This document shows, piece after piece, positions 26,249-35,437 of a stretch of DNA of 42,839 nt. The first letter of the stretch is position 1. Every line of letters begins with the position of its first letter. This DNA comes from Desulfobacterales bacterium. GTDB taxonomy: Bacteria; Desulfobacterota; Desulfobacteria; Desulfobacterales; Desulfobacteraceae. The notes below the pieces were generated by a model. It was not told where the DNA came from, searched no databases, and was given only the letters and a program-made list of their open reading frames with translations. Location of the stretch: positions 1-42,839 of the forward strand of contig JAKSAU010000941.1 in assembly GCA_022361535.1 (NCBI GenBank). The letters are read 5' to 3'. The translations under genes were made by a program, and so were the position numbers.

Positions 26249-26716
26249 TTACTCTTTAGTTTCACCGGCGTCAGCTGTTTCTTCAACAGGCTCAGCAGGT
26301 TCTTCTGCAGCTTCTTCAGATGCTTCTTCAGCAGGGGCGTCTTCTTCGGCAGGCTCTTCAACCGCTTTTTCTGCCTCTTCAGCTGCTTTGGCTTCTGCCA
26401 CTTCTTTTTCAAGGGATTCTGCAGTGACATTGTCGGAAAGAAGGATGGTCATGAATTTCATGATATCGTCGCTGAGACGAAAATTTCTTTCAAGTTCTGT
26501 TACGAGGTCGCCTGTGCCGCCATAAGTCAGGCAGACATAGTAACCGCGCAGTTTCTTTTTGATTTCATAGGCCAGCTTTTTGCTGCCCCATTCGTCAAAG
26601 TCTAAAAGAATACCATTTTCTCTGGTGATGATATTTCTGACTTTATCAAACAGTTCTTCTCTTGCTTGATCCTGAAGATCAGGGTCAGAAATAAATACAG
26701 TTTCATATTTCCTCAT
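26249..26716 (-). CDS. rpsF: Ribosomal protein bS6 with acidic C-terminal extension
   Basis: Residues 1-95 are a normal bS6 ([14 protein letters not shown]..., [43 protein letters not shown]). Residues about 105-155 form a Glu/Ala-rich low-complexity tail ([20 protein letters not shown]...), so the protein is longer than the usual 95-135. E. coli bS6 also carries C-terminal Glu residues. It is the first gene of the rpsF-rpsR-DUF2232-rplI-dnaB-hflX operon and is preceded by a structured leader and a good promoter. Confidence 0.96.
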   Translation of the reverse strand: MRKYETVFISDPDLQDQAREELFDKVRNIITRENGILLDFDEWGSKKLAYEIKKKLRGYYVCLTYGGTGDLVTELERNFRLSDDIMKFMTILLSDNVTAESLEKEVAEAKAAEEAEKAVEEPAEEDAPAEEASEEAAEEPAEPVEETADAGETKE

Positions 26717-26738
26717 TTTTTCTCCTTACGGATATAAA

Positions 26739-26804
26739 GCCCCGGGCTAACCGTTATAATTCCCGGAGCAAGGATTAAAGCGTCAGCTGCCCGCCTTTCG
26801 GGCA
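26739..26804 (-). promoter_or_regulatory. Candidate structured rpsF mRNA leader
   Basis: Between the promoter and rpsF the minus strand can form TGCCCG-AAAGG-CGGGCA (26804-26788) and GCTCCGGG...CCCGGGGC (26769-26739, 15-base loop). Autogenous control of rpsF by the bS6:bS18 complex is known from several bacteria; whether these hairpins are that element is inference. Confidence 0.45.
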
Positions 26805-26820
26805 ACTTAAAAAACCACTC

Positions 26821-26849
26821 TATATATCATTTCAATGAGTTGGGGTCAA
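26821..26849 (-). promoter_or_regulatory. Sigma70-type promoter of the rpsF operon
   Basis: On the minus strand TTGACC (26849-26844) and TATATA (26826-26821) are separated by 17 bases. The predicted transcription start near 26813 leaves a leader of about 95 bases before rpsF. The -35 box overlaps the end of the upstream lipoprotein gene. Confidence 0.7.
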
Positions 26850-27484
26850 GCCGATTCTTTTTTTGCGACAGGGGATTCGCTTCTTTTAAACAGGATCAGA
26901 TCGCGTCGTTCTTCTTTCAATATAAGGGCATAGTCATCAATGAATTCAAACGCGGTACTGTATCGTTCAGGCATGGTAGGATCGATGAATTTTATACGGC
27001 AAGGATTGGTGTTTTCTTCAACAACATATTTGCCTGTGTTGATTTTTCCTCCGGCTTCCAGGGAAAAGTCTCCATTGTCTTGGAAGGTGAATATGATCGC
27101 TGCATCAAGTATCCGGTCTATGCCGTACCACTTGCCTAATAGCCTTTTGCTGGGCGGGGCAGGGCTGTTAGTGGTTCCGCGGTCCGGCCAGACCTCTTTT
27201 ATATACTCTGTAATTTTTTCAGTGATGGATTTTGAACTTTCAAGCCATATCTGAACGGTTTCTATCTGCGGTTTGTTCCTGGTAAAAAAGACCTGGCTGT
27301 CATCATTGTTACCTGGTGCAGAACGATAGGCTTGTCCAGTCTCTGTCATATCCTGTACTTCTTCGGTTACATTTTCATTCCAAGGGCCTGGATCAGAAGT
27401 CGCAACTTTTGTTTGAGAAGAAGTGCATCCGCAAATAAATGTTCCAAGTAATATTGACAAGAATATGGCAGGCAGCCTGTTCAT
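26846..27484 (-). CDS. Lipoprotein, unknown function
   Basis: This 212-residue protein begins with a lipoprotein signal (LPAIFLSILLGTFICGC, lipobox Cys near 20), followed by a polar linker of about 80 residues. Residues about 110-205 (LLGKWYGIDRILDAAIIFTFQDNGDFSLEAGGKINTGKYVVEENTNPCRIKFIDPT...) read like a small beta-barrel of the lipocalin-like type, ending YALILKEERRDLILFKR. No named family is recognised. It is probably anchored to the inner face of the outer membrane. Its 3' end overlaps the rpsF promoter. Confidence 0.7.
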   Translation of the reverse strand: MNRLPAIFLSILLGTFICGCTSSQTKVATSDPGPWNENVTEEVQDMTETGQAYRSAPGNNDDSQVFFTRNKPQIETVQIWLESSKSITEKITEYIKEVWPDRGTTNSPAPPSKRLLGKWYGIDRILDAAIIFTFQDNGDFSLEAGGKINTGKYVVEENTNPCRIKFIDPTMPERYSTAFEFIDDYALILKEERRDLILFKRSESPVAKKESA

Positions 27485-27879
27485 GATATATCCTGATAAT
27501 GACGCCGTTATTTTTAAGTGTTAGGGTTTGTATTGCTTTTACCCTTTTTGAGTGTCGATATAGCAGATCATATAAGAATGGGGAACAGGAATCTGTGATA
27601 AATGTTTAAGTAAGTGTAACAAAATGTAATGAGTTTCTAAATTGCCAGGTGATAGACGTTTTTTGGTGCTGTGGGGAAATATCTACAGTTTGCCTTGGGT
27701 TTTGGCTGTTTTGACGAAATGTCATTGATGGTTTTGGCTGAATAAATAATCTGGCCAGTCCCCAAAGAGGAATATCTGTTTGAATTTTAATAAAAAATGT
27801 TCTTGGAGAAACTGGTTTGAGTATACTTTTGTCCCCCTGGAATCTAATTTGCAACATTTTGGGAGTATTCAAATCAGCT
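27485..27879. other. Intergenic region with no recognised gene
   Basis: These 395 bases separate divergent genes and should hold promoters for both. A minus-strand frame across 27606-27872 is open, but its composition (many Gln, Thr, Pro) and lack of a ribosome site do not support a gene. A small stem (AGGGT...ACCCT followed by a T run) near 27523-27550 has no gene upstream to terminate on the plus strand. Nothing further is seen. Confidence 0.4.
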
Positions 27880-28191
27880 ATGAAAAAGGAAACAGGGATG
27901 TTTTTTGACGACCGCCTATCGGAGAAGATCGATAAATATGGATTCGGTATGACCGCGCAACAAGGGCGGTATCACTTTATGGCCTGCATTGATGAAAGCC
28001 ATGGCGTTCGCAGGCTTTGTATGGCACGACCTTGCAATGACAGGGTTACCCATAGTGATTCCATACAATGGTTTGATACGGAATCAAGTGCAGTCCGGGC
28101 CTTTCGAAAAAATAAGAACGCATGCCACAAGTGCCTTCGTGTAATTGAAACAATTGAACTGGATCTGGAAAAAAACAAGGCGATGTCGTAA
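27880..28191 (+). CDS. Small basic protein, unknown function
   Basis: From ATG 27880 the product is 103 residues (KKETGMFFDDRLSEKIDKYGFGMTAQ...); an upstream in-frame ATG at 27817 adds an unlikely hydrophobic stretch. The protein has no signal peptide. It ends with a CxxC (ACHKCLRVIETIELDLEK) that could bind metal. I do not recognise it. It converges with a Cys-rich secreted protein gene. A short repeat AAGCTC/GAGCTT (28234-28260) lies between them and may be a weak terminator. Confidence 0.5.
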   Translation: MKKETGMFFDDRLSEKIDKYGFGMTAQQGRYHFMACIDESHGVRRLCMARPCNDRVTHSDSIQWFDTESSAVRAFRKNKNACHKCLRVIETIELDLEKNKAMS

Positions 28192-28266
28192 CCTGACTTT
28201 GCTCATCACCCTATGGGCAATTCAACCAGAACCAAGCTCCCTTCTTTTTAATCTGAGCTTTATATC

Positions 28267-28638
28267 TTATTTTAACCAATTCTTGGGATTGTAGCATTTT
28301 TTGTCTTTGGATTTTTTCTTTGCATACTGCTGTTCCAGAATGTTACCGGTACAATTGCCAAGCGTTGTACCCCATTTTTGACCAGCAGCTGCGTTTAGGG
28401 TGTCCGGTAGATTTTCATCTGCCAGAAAAATGCATGAGTCCATTGCTTTGCCGGAAGCTGATATGCATTCTCCACGTGAAATTCCAAAACACTTCATAAT
28501 ATAGCCGTCTTCCTGACAAAAAGCAGTTGGAATTGCGCCTTTCATATAAGTGATCCAGTCTGATTTTGAGACTTCTTGGGCATAAGTATTGGTTGCAAGG
28601 ATGAATATGGTCAGAAATGGGACGACTAATTTCAGCAT
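28267..28638 (-). CDS. Small secreted Cys-rich protein, unknown function
   Basis: This 123-residue protein has a clear signal peptide (LKLVVPFLTIFILATNTYAQ, cleavage after about residue 20). The mature part has six Cys (AFC, MKC, GEC, DSC, GNC, KKC), an even number that suggests three disulfides in the periplasm, plus a Lys-rich end. GGAAGGAA lies upstream of the ATG. No family is recognised. Confidence 0.65.
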   Translation of the reverse strand: MLKLVVPFLTIFILATNTYAQEVSKSDWITYMKGAIPTAFCQEDGYIMKCFGISRGECISASGKAMDSCIFLADENLPDTLNAAAGQKWGTTLGNCTGNILEQQYAKKKSKDKKCYNPKNWLK

Positions 28639-29004
28639 TTCAGTTCCTTCCTTTTATAAAATCTTACAGTATAATAGACAGAATCGTTAAAAGTAATGCT
28701 ATACGGATTACGCATAGCATAGGATGATAAGTAAACTTTTACGATCCAAAACCAACTAAGTTTTAGATATAGTTGATTTATAGGCCTTAAGCAAGAGTGT
28801 CCTTTGTCTGCTTTAAATCAATATGATTTTAAGTTTAGCAAAATGAAATAGTTGAAAATTTCAGCAAGTAAGGTATTGAAACCTCTTGTAGTAAATATCA
28901 AAGCCCTCCAAAAGCTTGGTTTCCGCTCTTGCTATTTGGTTCTGCTTATGGCATCTAAAAGAGTTTACTATATAATATAGATGCTTTCGAAAGGAATACA
29001 GATA
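28639..29004. other. Intergenic region upstream of leuS with palindrome and -10-like box
   Basis: These 366 bases lie between divergent genes. A perfect 7-bp inverted repeat ATGCTAT/ATAGCAT (28696-28702, 28714-28720) is a possible operator or terminator. TATAAT at 28971-28976 could be the leuS -10 box, but no good -35 is seen at 17 bases. Nothing resembling a gene is seen. Confidence 0.4.
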
Positions 29005-31605
29005 ATGGAGGAACGGTACACGCCCTCTTCGGTTGAGCCCAAGTGGCAGGAATACTGGAACGATAATCAGTTGTTCAAGGTTTCTGAGGATACGTCTAAA
29101 GAAAAATACTATCTTCTGGAAATGTTTCCCTATCCGTCGGGAAAGATTCATATCGGTCATGTGCGCAATTACACTATTGGTGACGTGGTGGTGCGTTACA
29201 AACGGATGAAAGGGTTTAACGTTATCCATCCCATGGGCTGGGATGCCTTTGGTATGCCCGCAGAGAATGCAGCCATTGACAACAATACCCATCCTGCTGC
29301 CTGGACTTATGAAAATATCCGGGCCATGCGCGCCCAGCTTAAAAAAATGGGTTTTTCTTATGACTGGGACAGAGAGATTGCCACCTGCCGTCCTGAATAT
29401 TATCGCTGGGAACAATGGCTTTTCTTGAAGATGCTTGAAAAGGGAATGGCCTACCGCAAAGAATCCTTTGTCAACTGGTGCGAGAAATGCCAGACCGTTC
29501 TTGCGAATGAACAGGTGGAGCAGGGTGCATGTTGGCGCTGTTCCCAGGTAGTTCAGCAAAAGAAATTGTGGCAGTGGTTTTTTAAAATTACTGACTATGC
29601 AGAAGACCTTCTGGTCCATTGTGACAAATTGCCGGGGTGGCCTGACAAGGTCACTGTCATGCAGAAAAACTGGATCGGCAAAAGCATTGGTGCTGAACTA
29701 AAGTTCAAGATTGACGGTTCTGACCAGATGCTGGAGGTATTTACCACCCGTCCGGATACAATTTTTGGCGCCACTTTCATGTGTCTTGCGCCGGAACATC
29801 CCCTTGTAGAATCTTTGTCAAAAGGTACTGAACAGGAAAAAGAAGTTTCAGCCTTTGTTGATAAAGTTTCTCAACAGGAACGGTCTGCAGAAGGAATAGA
29901 AAAGTACGAAAAAGAAGGGGTTTTCACAGGCGCACATTGTATCAATCCTGCTACCGGTGAAAAAATTCCCATCTACACAGCCAATTTTGTATTAATGGGG
30001 TATGGTACCGGGGCAATTATGTCGGTTCCTGCCGGTGATCAAAGAGACTTTGATTTTGCCAGAAAATACGGACTTGATATCAGGGTTGTGGTTCAGCCTG
30101 AAGGCGAAGAGCTGGACGGCGCCACAATGACAGAAGCGTATGCCGGTCGCGGCAAAATGGTCAACTCCGGTCAGTTTGACGGCATGGACAGTAAAGAAGC
30201 ATTAGGCGTTATGACCGACTGGCTGGACAAGGAAGGCCATGGTAAGAAAGCCGTCTCCTACCGCCTCAGAGATTGGGGCATTTCCCGTCAAAGATATTGG
30301 GGTACACCAATTCCTGTGATTCATTGTCCTTCCTGCGGTGTTGTACCTGTGCCTGAGTCTGATCTGCCCATTACATTGCCTGAGGATGCAAACCTGCTTG
30401 AAAAGGGTGGGTCTCCTTTACCCACACTTGATTACTTTGCCAAGGTAACCTGTCCGACATGCGGCAGGGAAGATGCCCAACGCGATACTGATACCATGGA
30501 CACCTTTGTTGAATCGTCCTGGTATTACCTGAGGTATTGTTCTCCAAGGTTTGAACAGGGTATGTTTGATCCCAAGGCCGTAGAGTATTGGGCGCCGGTA
30601 GATCAATATATCGGCGGGGTAGAACATGCTGTGCTTCATCTGCTTTATTCAAGGTACTTTATGCGTGTTTTAAATACCCTTGGGCTTATTGATTTCAAAG
30701 AACCGTTTACCCGGCTTTTGACCCAGGGCATGGTCTGCAAGGAAACCATGACTTGTCCTGAACACGGATATTTATTTCCTGAACAGGCTGAGAAAAAGGG
30801 CGAAGGGCTTGAATGTACCATGTGCGGTAAAGACGTGGAAGTCGGCCGTGTCATCAAGATGTCCAAGTCCAAGAAAAATGTTGTAGATCCAAATGAGTTA
30901 CTGGAAAAATACGGAGCTGATGTCACGCGGCTTTTCTGTTTGTTTGCAGCGCCGCCGGAACGCGACCTGGAATGGAGTGAAGATGGCGTGGAAGGCAGCA
31001 ACCGGTTTGTTAATAGGGTGTGGCGCCTGGCACAGTCCTGTATGGAGAATATAACAGGTATTGAACCCTTCTGCGGGCCAGCCAAAGATTTAAATGCCAA
31101 AGCGGCTAAAGAATTATATATCAAGGCCAACCAGACCATCCAGAAAGTCACTGATGATATTGATCAAAGCTTTCATTTTAATACAGCCATCTCAGCTGTT
31201 ATGGAGTTGGTCAATGCCATGTACGGCGTGGATCTGGAAAAAGCAGACGATGAAATGAAATCAGTTCTCTGGTTCTGCCTTGAAAATGTCTTGCTGCTTC
31301 TCAGCCCCATTATTCCCCATTTCTGTGAAGAGTTGTTTGAGCGTATGGGACATGATCAATCCGTACTTGAGCAGTCCTGGCCTAAATATAGAGAAGATTC
31401 ATTGAAAACCGACGAGGTTCTGGTTGTGGTTCAGGTCAATGGTAAGTTGAGAGCAAAATTTTCCATTGGTGCGGACGCCGATGAAGAGCAGATTAAATCA
31501 GATGCGTTGGCTGATTCAAGGATCGTTAAGTATACTGAAGGCAAAACCATCCGGAAAATTATTGTTATCCGGAAAAAACAAACCCTTGTAAACATCGTGG
31601 TGTAG
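29005..31605 (+). CDS. leuS: Leucyl-tRNA synthetase
   Basis: The class I synthetase that charges tRNA-Leu. The start is placed at ATG 29005 (AAGGA nine bases upstream), giving 866 residues, normal for bacterial LeuRS; a possible upstream ATG at 28981 has no ribosome site. Motifs are the HIGH variant [24 protein letters not shown] near residue 620, zinc-type Cys pairs (CPSCG, CPTCG), and the editing domain with [12 protein letters not shown] and [18 protein letters not shown]. It is followed three bases later by lptE, as is common. Confidence 0.96.
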   Translation: MEERYTPSSVEPKWQEYWNDNQLFKVSEDTSKEKYYLLEMFPYPSGKIHIGHVRNYTIGDVVVRYKRMKGFNVIHPMGWDAFGMPAENAAIDNNTHPAAWTYENIRAMRAQLKKMGFSYDWDREIATCRPEYYRWEQWLFLKMLEKGMAYRKESFVNWCEKCQTVLANEQVEQGACWRCSQVVQQKKLWQWFFKITDYAEDLLVHCDKLPGWPDKVTVMQKNWIGKSIGAELKFKIDGSDQMLEVFTTRPDTIFGATFMCLAPEHPLVESLSKGTEQEKEVSAFVDKVSQQERSAEGIEKYEKEGVFTGAHCINPATGEKIPIYTANFVLMGYGTGAIMSVPAGDQRDFDFARKYGLDIRVVVQPEGEELDGATMTEAYAGRGKMVNSGQFDGMDSKEALGVMTDWLDKEGHGKKAVSYRLRDWGISRQRYWGTPIPVIHCPSCGVVPVPESDLPITLPEDANLLEKGGSPLPTLDYFAKVTCPTCGREDAQRDTDTMDTFVESSWYYLRYCSPRFEQGMFDPKAVEYWAPVDQYIGGVEHAVLHLLYSRYFMRVLNTLGLIDFKEPFTRLLTQGMVCKETMTCPEHGYLFPEQAEKKGEGLECTMCGKDVEVGRVIKMSKSKKNVVDPNELLEKYGADVTRLFCLFAAPPERDLEWSEDGVEGSNRFVNRVWRLAQSCMENITGIEPFCGPAKDLNAKAAKELYIKANQTIQKVTDDIDQSFHFNTAISAVMELVNAMYGVDLEKADDEMKSVLWFCLENVLLLLSPIIPHFCEELFERMGHDQSVLEQSWPKYREDSLKTDEVLVVVQVNGKLRAKFSIGADADEEQIKSDALADSRIVKYTEGKTIRKIIVIRKKQTLVNIVV

Positions 31606-31608
31606 CCT

Positions 31609-32121
31609 ATGAAAAAATTGACAATGTGGATGATTGTGCTGGTGGCGGCTGTGGCTGCTGCCGGCTGTGGTTACAAGCTGGCAGGCGGCGGTTACATACG
31701 GGATGATGTGACCCGTGTGGCTGTGGCCGTGTTTGAAAACAACAGCTCGGAATCAAGAGCCGGTGTCACCTTTACCAATGAGTTGATCCGCGAGATTACG
31801 GCAAAATCAGACACCCAGGTGGTGGATGAGTCCAATTCTACACGAGTGATCACAGGTGTGGTTAAATCCATAACCTTTTCTACCCTGTCCCGGTCTTCCA
31901 CAGAAGATGTAACGGAGAGACGGGTGACAGCCGTGGTGGATGTAAAGCTTTCTGGTCCTGACGGAGAAATACTCTGGTCGATAAAAGGACTTTCAGCTAA
32001 TGAATCCTATACGGTTGAAGATGATACAGTGGATGATGAAGCAAATAAAAGTGAAGCTGTAGATACAATAGCCGAGCGTGTTGCCGAGCGCTTGGTTAGC
32101 CAGATGCAGAGTAATTTTTAA
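31609..32121 (+). CDS. lptE: LPS-assembly lipoprotein LptE
   Basis: This 170-residue protein has a lipoprotein signal (WMIVLVAAVAAAGCGYKLAGGG, lipobox Cys near 20) and the LptE pattern GYKLAGGGYIRDDVTRVAVAVFENNSSE...GVTFTNELIREI. LptE plugs the LptD channel that inserts lipopolysaccharide into the outer membrane. It directly follows leuS, the usual context. A strong hairpin terminator follows it. Confidence 0.85.
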   Translation: MKKLTMWMIVLVAAVAAAGCGYKLAGGGYIRDDVTRVAVAVFENNSSESRAGVTFTNELIREITAKSDTQVVDESNSTRVITGVVKSITFSTLSRSSTEDVTERRVTAVVDVKLSGPDGEILWSIKGLSANESYTVEDDTVDDEANKSEAVDTIAERVAERLVSQMQSNF

Positions 32122-32126
32122 AACTA

Positions 32127-32165
32127 AGACAGGAGCGTATCCAATGCATGGTTACGCTCCTGTCT
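32127..32165 (+). terminator. Intrinsic terminator after lptE
   Basis: Thirteen bases at 32127-32139 (AGACAGGAGCGTA) pair perfectly with 32153-32165 across a 13-base loop, followed by GTATTTTG. It lies six bases after the lptE stop, between lptE and the convergent rpsT, and could stop transcripts from both sides. Confidence 0.75.
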
Positions 32166-32211
32166 GTATTTTGTCTGGACCGGCTGTGCTAAAAGTGGCA
32201 AAAACGCGCGA

Positions 32212-32463
32212 TTAAGCGTTCACAAGTTTGGAAAGTCTTGAAATCTTTCTGGAAGCAGTTTTCTTGTGAATAACACCTTTTTTAGCTGCCTTGTGAATGG
32301 CGGACTGAGTCTGTCTCATCAGTTCTTCGGCATTTTCACCAGATGCTTTTGCATCGCGCAGTTTTTTCTCCAGTGTTTTGAGGGAGGTTTTAACTGCTCT
32401 GTTTCTCATCCGTCTTACCTGACTTTGTTTTGCACGTTTCTTTGCTGATTTATGGTTAGCCAA
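32212..32463 (-). CDS. rpsT: Ribosomal protein bS20
   Basis: This 83-residue basic helical protein of the small subunit starts ANHKSAKKRAKQSQVRRMRNRAVKT and ends KKTASRKISRLSKLVNA, which is typical of bS20; the length is normal. The start codon is TTG, with AAGGAGC upstream; E. coli rpsT also uses UUG. It is monocistronic, with its own promoter and a convergent terminator. Confidence 0.96.
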   Translation of the reverse strand: MANHKSAKKRAKQSQVRRMRNRAVKTSLKTLEKKLRDAKASGENAEELMRQTQSAIHKAAKKGVIHKKTASRKISRLSKLVNA

Positions 32464-32527
32464 CTTGGTCTAGCTCCTTCATAAGATTAGTAAATTAAAT
32501 AAATATAAACCATATTTCAAATTCGAC

Positions 32528-32556
32528 AACATATACGTAAATATGGGTTTTGTCAA
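32528..32556 (-). promoter_or_regulatory. Sigma70-type promoter of rpsT
   Basis: On the minus strand TTGACA (32556-32551) and TATGTT (32533-32528) are 17 bases apart. Transcription would start near 32520, giving a leader of about 57 bases. The -35 box lies just upstream of the murJ start codon on the other strand, so the two genes share this stretch. Confidence 0.7.
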
Positions 32557-32565
32557 GGAAAACAT

Positions 32566-34173
32566 GTGGCTCAGTTTATAAAAAAAGCAGCATCCATAAG
32601 CGCAATTACTCTGGTTTCAAGAATACTGGGAATGATTCGTGATGCCATGATCGCTTTTGTGTTCGGTGCCGGGGTTGTTTCTGATGCTTTTTTTATTGCA
32701 TTCAGGCCGTTCGATTTAATCCGGAAGATGATGTCTGACGGAATTTTAAGCATCTCTTTCATACCTGTGTTCTCAGCATATCTGGCCAAAGATAAAAAGG
32801 ATCAGGCTGTGTCCATGTTTTTTTCTGCACTTTTTTTTATCTCAGTATTATCCGTACTTGCTATAGCTTTTGGTATATACTTTGCCCCAGCAGTTATCAG
32901 TATTCTTGCCCCGGGGTATGTTGGAGATTCTTATTCCCATACCTTGGCCTGCCTGTTGTTTAAGATCATGTTGCCTTACAGTTTCACCATTCTTTTGGTT
33001 GCATTGTCCATGGGCGTTCTCAATGCCCATGGAAATTTTCATATTCCTGCAGCCACTCCCATTTTACTAAACCTGAGTATTATTTCATCGGCCTTTCTTT
33101 TATATGATTGGATGTCCGGGCATATAGCTGTTCTGGCCATTGGGGTCACATTTGGTGGAATTGTTCAGCTTTCCCTGCAGATTCCTTTTATCGCACGGCT
33201 TGGTATGTTTGATTTCAAGCAGTTTGTCTGGCTTCATCCTGCAGTGGTAAAGGTTGTGGTGACTCTTTTACCCAGCATGGTGGGAGCCGCAGCATTTCAG
33301 ATAAATATCCTGGTGGCAGGGCTTACAGCAACAAGGCTTTTACCCGGAAGTGTATCATACTTGAATTATGCCGAGCGACTGGTCCAGTTCCCTTTGGCAA
33401 TGTTTGCCACTTCCGTGGCAACCGTTTTGCTCCCTATGCTGTCTGGGCGTGCGGCAGTATTGAATGATGACGATTGTTCCCATGATATTCAAAAAAAAAG
33501 AGGGCAGGGCAAAGGAAACTATATTGAAACAGGAACTATCGGGAAATCGTTTGAGACAGGTATAAGGCTGGTGTTTTTTTTAATTCTTCCAGCCATGGCA
33601 GGGATCATGGCATTGAGCGAGCCTATTGTTTCTTTGATTTTCGGCCGGGGAGCCTTTGATGCTGCTGCGGTAACCCAAACCGGGCAATGCCTGTTTTATC
33701 TTGCAGCAGGGTTGTGGGCTGTGGCCGGCATACGGGTTTTTGTAACCTTTTATTATTCTTTGTCTAATATCCGGCTGCCTTTTTTTGCAGGACTTATTTC
33801 AATCGTGTGTAATCTTTTGCTTTCCGGGTTTATGGCCAAAACCATGGGAGTGAATGGTTTGGCTTTGAGTGTATCCCTTTCAGCTATGGCAGGCTTTGTA
33901 TTTCTTGTCTGCTTTGTTCCTAATGGTGTCAGCCTTGGCAAGGTGTTTGTTTCTGCTTGCAGAGCAGTTTTTATCTCTGTTATAATGTTCGTTCTTGTTC
34001 GTTGGATGTGGACGTTTTGGGCGTCCGGAACCATCATGGTCCAGGCAATTGGTTTGGTTGTTACCATTGCTGCAGGAGCTGCAATCTATTTTCTTGGGGC
34101 ACGACTATTATCAAATCCGGAGATGGCAATATTGACTAAACTTTTTTTTAAGGAAAAAATTGACAACACTTGA
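32566..34173 (+). CDS. murJ: Lipid II flippase MurJ
   Basis: This 535-residue polytopic protein starts at GTG 32566 (AAGGA six bases upstream). It shows the MurJ/MviN pattern SAITLVSRILGMIRDAMIAFVFGAGVVSDAFFIAFR and about 14 membrane segments. It flips the lipid-linked peptidoglycan precursor across the inner membrane. Its length fits the family. Its end overlaps the ftsB-like gene by 14 bases. Confidence 0.94.
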   Translation: MAQFIKKAASISAITLVSRILGMIRDAMIAFVFGAGVVSDAFFIAFRPFDLIRKMMSDGILSISFIPVFSAYLAKDKKDQAVSMFFSALFFISVLSVLAIAFGIYFAPAVISILAPGYVGDSYSHTLACLLFKIMLPYSFTILLVALSMGVLNAHGNFHIPAATPILLNLSIISSAFLLYDWMSGHIAVLAIGVTFGGIVQLSLQIPFIARLGMFDFKQFVWLHPAVVKVVVTLLPSMVGAAAFQINILVAGLTATRLLPGSVSYLNYAERLVQFPLAMFATSVATVLLPMLSGRAAVLNDDDCSHDIQKKRGQGKGNYIETGTIGKSFETGIRLVFFLILPAMAGIMALSEPIVSLIFGRGAFDAAAVTQTGQCLFYLAAGLWAVAGIRVFVTFYYSLSNIRLPFFAGLISIVCNLLLSGFMAKTMGVNGLALSVSLSAMAGFVFLVCFVPNGVSLGKVFVSACRAVFISVIMFVLVRWMWTFWASGTIMVQAIGLVVTIAAGAAIYFLGARLLSNPEMAILTKLFFKEKIDNT

Positions 34174-34462
34174 AAAAATAGGACTTGGTTTAGGCGTTTG
34201 TGTGGCCCTTGTTCTCTTAGGAATGATTTTTTTTTCCACGAATGGGGTTATGGATTACTGGGACCTGAAGGAAAAAGAAGATCAGGTAAAAGCCCAAGTC
34301 GTATTGGAAGCCCGCCAGAATCGAAAGATGGAAAAGGAAATTAAAAGCCTGAAACATGATATCGAATACATCAAACACCTGGCTAAGCATGAGCATGAAA
34401 TGGCAGGACCCGACGAGTTGATATTCAAGGAAAAAACAAAAACAAAGGAACCCGAAAAATGA
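34160..34462 (+). CDS. ftsB: FtsB/DivIC-like septum protein
   Basis: This 100-residue protein has one N-terminal membrane helix (IGLGLGVCVALVLLGMIFF), a coiled coil (residues about 35-70) and then IEYIKHLAKHEHEMAGPDELIFKEK. This matches the FtsB/DivIC end, where Y-IE..AR.ELG...p.E..f is typical. It starts at TTG 34160, inside murJ, so it is translationally coupled. FtsB acts with FtsL and FtsQ in cell division; no ftsL is nearby. The assignment is by pattern. Confidence 0.75.
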   Translation: MTTLEKIGLGLGVCVALVLLGMIFFSTNGVMDYWDLKEKEDQVKAQVVLEARQNRKMEKEIKSLKHDIEYIKHLAKHEHEMAGPDELIFKEKTKTKEPEK

Positions 34463-34923
34463 ACCAAACGTTTGCCAGTATAGAACTTGCCAGGCTATAC
34501 GAAACCCAGGGGCATTTACAGGACGCCCTTTCCATGTATAAAGAACTGCTTGAAGACGGCACAGAAGATCTGCCTGAAATCCAGGCTGCCATCAAGCGCC
34601 TGGAAAAATCTGAAAATAAGCCATTTACTGCAACTGACTCCAAAGCATCAAAGGCAGAGGAAATTGCCGCTACACTGGCTTTATTAAATGAAGATGCACC
34701 GGGTTCCGATGTACAAACCAATGAAAGTGCAGATGCTTCAGAGAAAGGTATAGATGATTTAGAGCAGGTTTTGGACATATTGGAGCCAGAGCAGGAACCT
34801 GCAGAACCCGTTATGAGATCCGATGCTGAAGACAAGATGGCACAGTTGATGGAAAAATGGCTCATGCTCATGGTGGTACAAAAACGTGTAAATATGTTTA
34901 AAGCCATCAAAGCCAGACTATAG
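34459..34923 (+). CDS. TPR-like acidic protein, unknown function
   Basis: This 154-residue protein begins with a tetratricopeptide-like helix pair (SIELARLYETQGHLQDALSMYKELLEDG). A Glu/Asp/Ala-rich linker follows, and a C-terminal helix ends it (DKMAQLMEKWLMLMVVQKRVNMFKAIKARL). The start overlaps the ftsB-like stop (ATGA), so it belongs to the murJ operon. No named family is recognised; a role in division or envelope assembly would be a guess from context. Confidence 0.65.
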   Translation: MNQTFASIELARLYETQGHLQDALSMYKELLEDGTEDLPEIQAAIKRLEKSENKPFTATDSKASKAEEIAATLALLNEDAPGSDVQTNESADASEKGIDDLEQVLDILEPEQEPAEPVMRSDAEDKMAQLMEKWLMLMVVQKRVNMFKAIKARL

Positions 34924-34927
34924 TGAC

Positions 34928-35437
34928 ATGAAAGATATTTGGGGCTGTTTTCTGATTATTGGGTTATCCCTGATCCTTGCTTTCGTGGTTAATGCCGTAT
35001 CGCCTAACGGCATCCCTTTGTTTGGACAATGGGATGAAAAAGCCGGGGTAATCATGGCCGGAACCACCGATGCTCATGCTGTAAAGGCAAAAGAGATCAA
35101 TAACCCTCTTAAGGTTCTCCGTCTCATTGAATCGGGAAGTGTCATACTTGTGGATGTAAGACGGGCTGATATTTATGAACAAGGCCATCTACCTGGTGCT
35201 CTTTCTTTTCCTCTCTATGATTTTGAGACAAACAAAAAGAGATTTCTATCAACTCTGGTGCCGGAGGATGACATACTTGTTTACTGTTCCGGGATCACTT
35301 GTGAGGACTCTCATACATTTGCTTCCAAGCTGATCAAAATGGGGTTTGAGAAGGTGACGGTCTATGCCGGGGGATTTGCCGAGTGGCAGGAAATGGAGTT
35401 TGATATGGAAACCGGGCAGACAGGCAGCAATGGATAA
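34928..35437 (+). CDS. Rhodanese-domain protein with N-terminal membrane anchor
   Basis: This 169-residue protein starts with one hydrophobic segment (CFLIIGLSLILAFVVNAV), then a single rhodanese domain (SVILVDVRRADIYEQGHLPGALSFPLYDF). The active loop CSGITC (VYCSGITCEDS) has the catalytic Cys. Single-domain rhodaneses transfer sulfur or act in redox sensing. It begins four bases after the TPR-like gene and is followed by an overlapping DoxX/MauE-like gene; rhodanese plus DoxX pairs recur in bacteria and may relate to sulfur or redox handling. Confidence 0.85.
   Translation: MKDIWGCFLIIGLSLILAFVVNAVSPNGIPLFGQWDEKAGVIMAGTTDAHAVKAKEINNPLKVLRLIESGSVILVDVRRADIYEQGHLPGALSFPLYDFETNKKRFLSTLVPEDDILVYCSGITCEDSHTFASKLIKMGFEKVTVYAGGFAEWQEMEFDMETGQTGSNG

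Noticed and set aside
27606..27872. Minus-strand open frame in the 27.5-27.9 kb gap
   Set aside because: Composition is unlike a protein and there is no ribosome site or partner gene.
28861..29619. Long minus-strand open frame antisense to leuS
   Set aside because: It lies opposite the well-supported leuS coding sequence, has no family features and no ribosome binding site.
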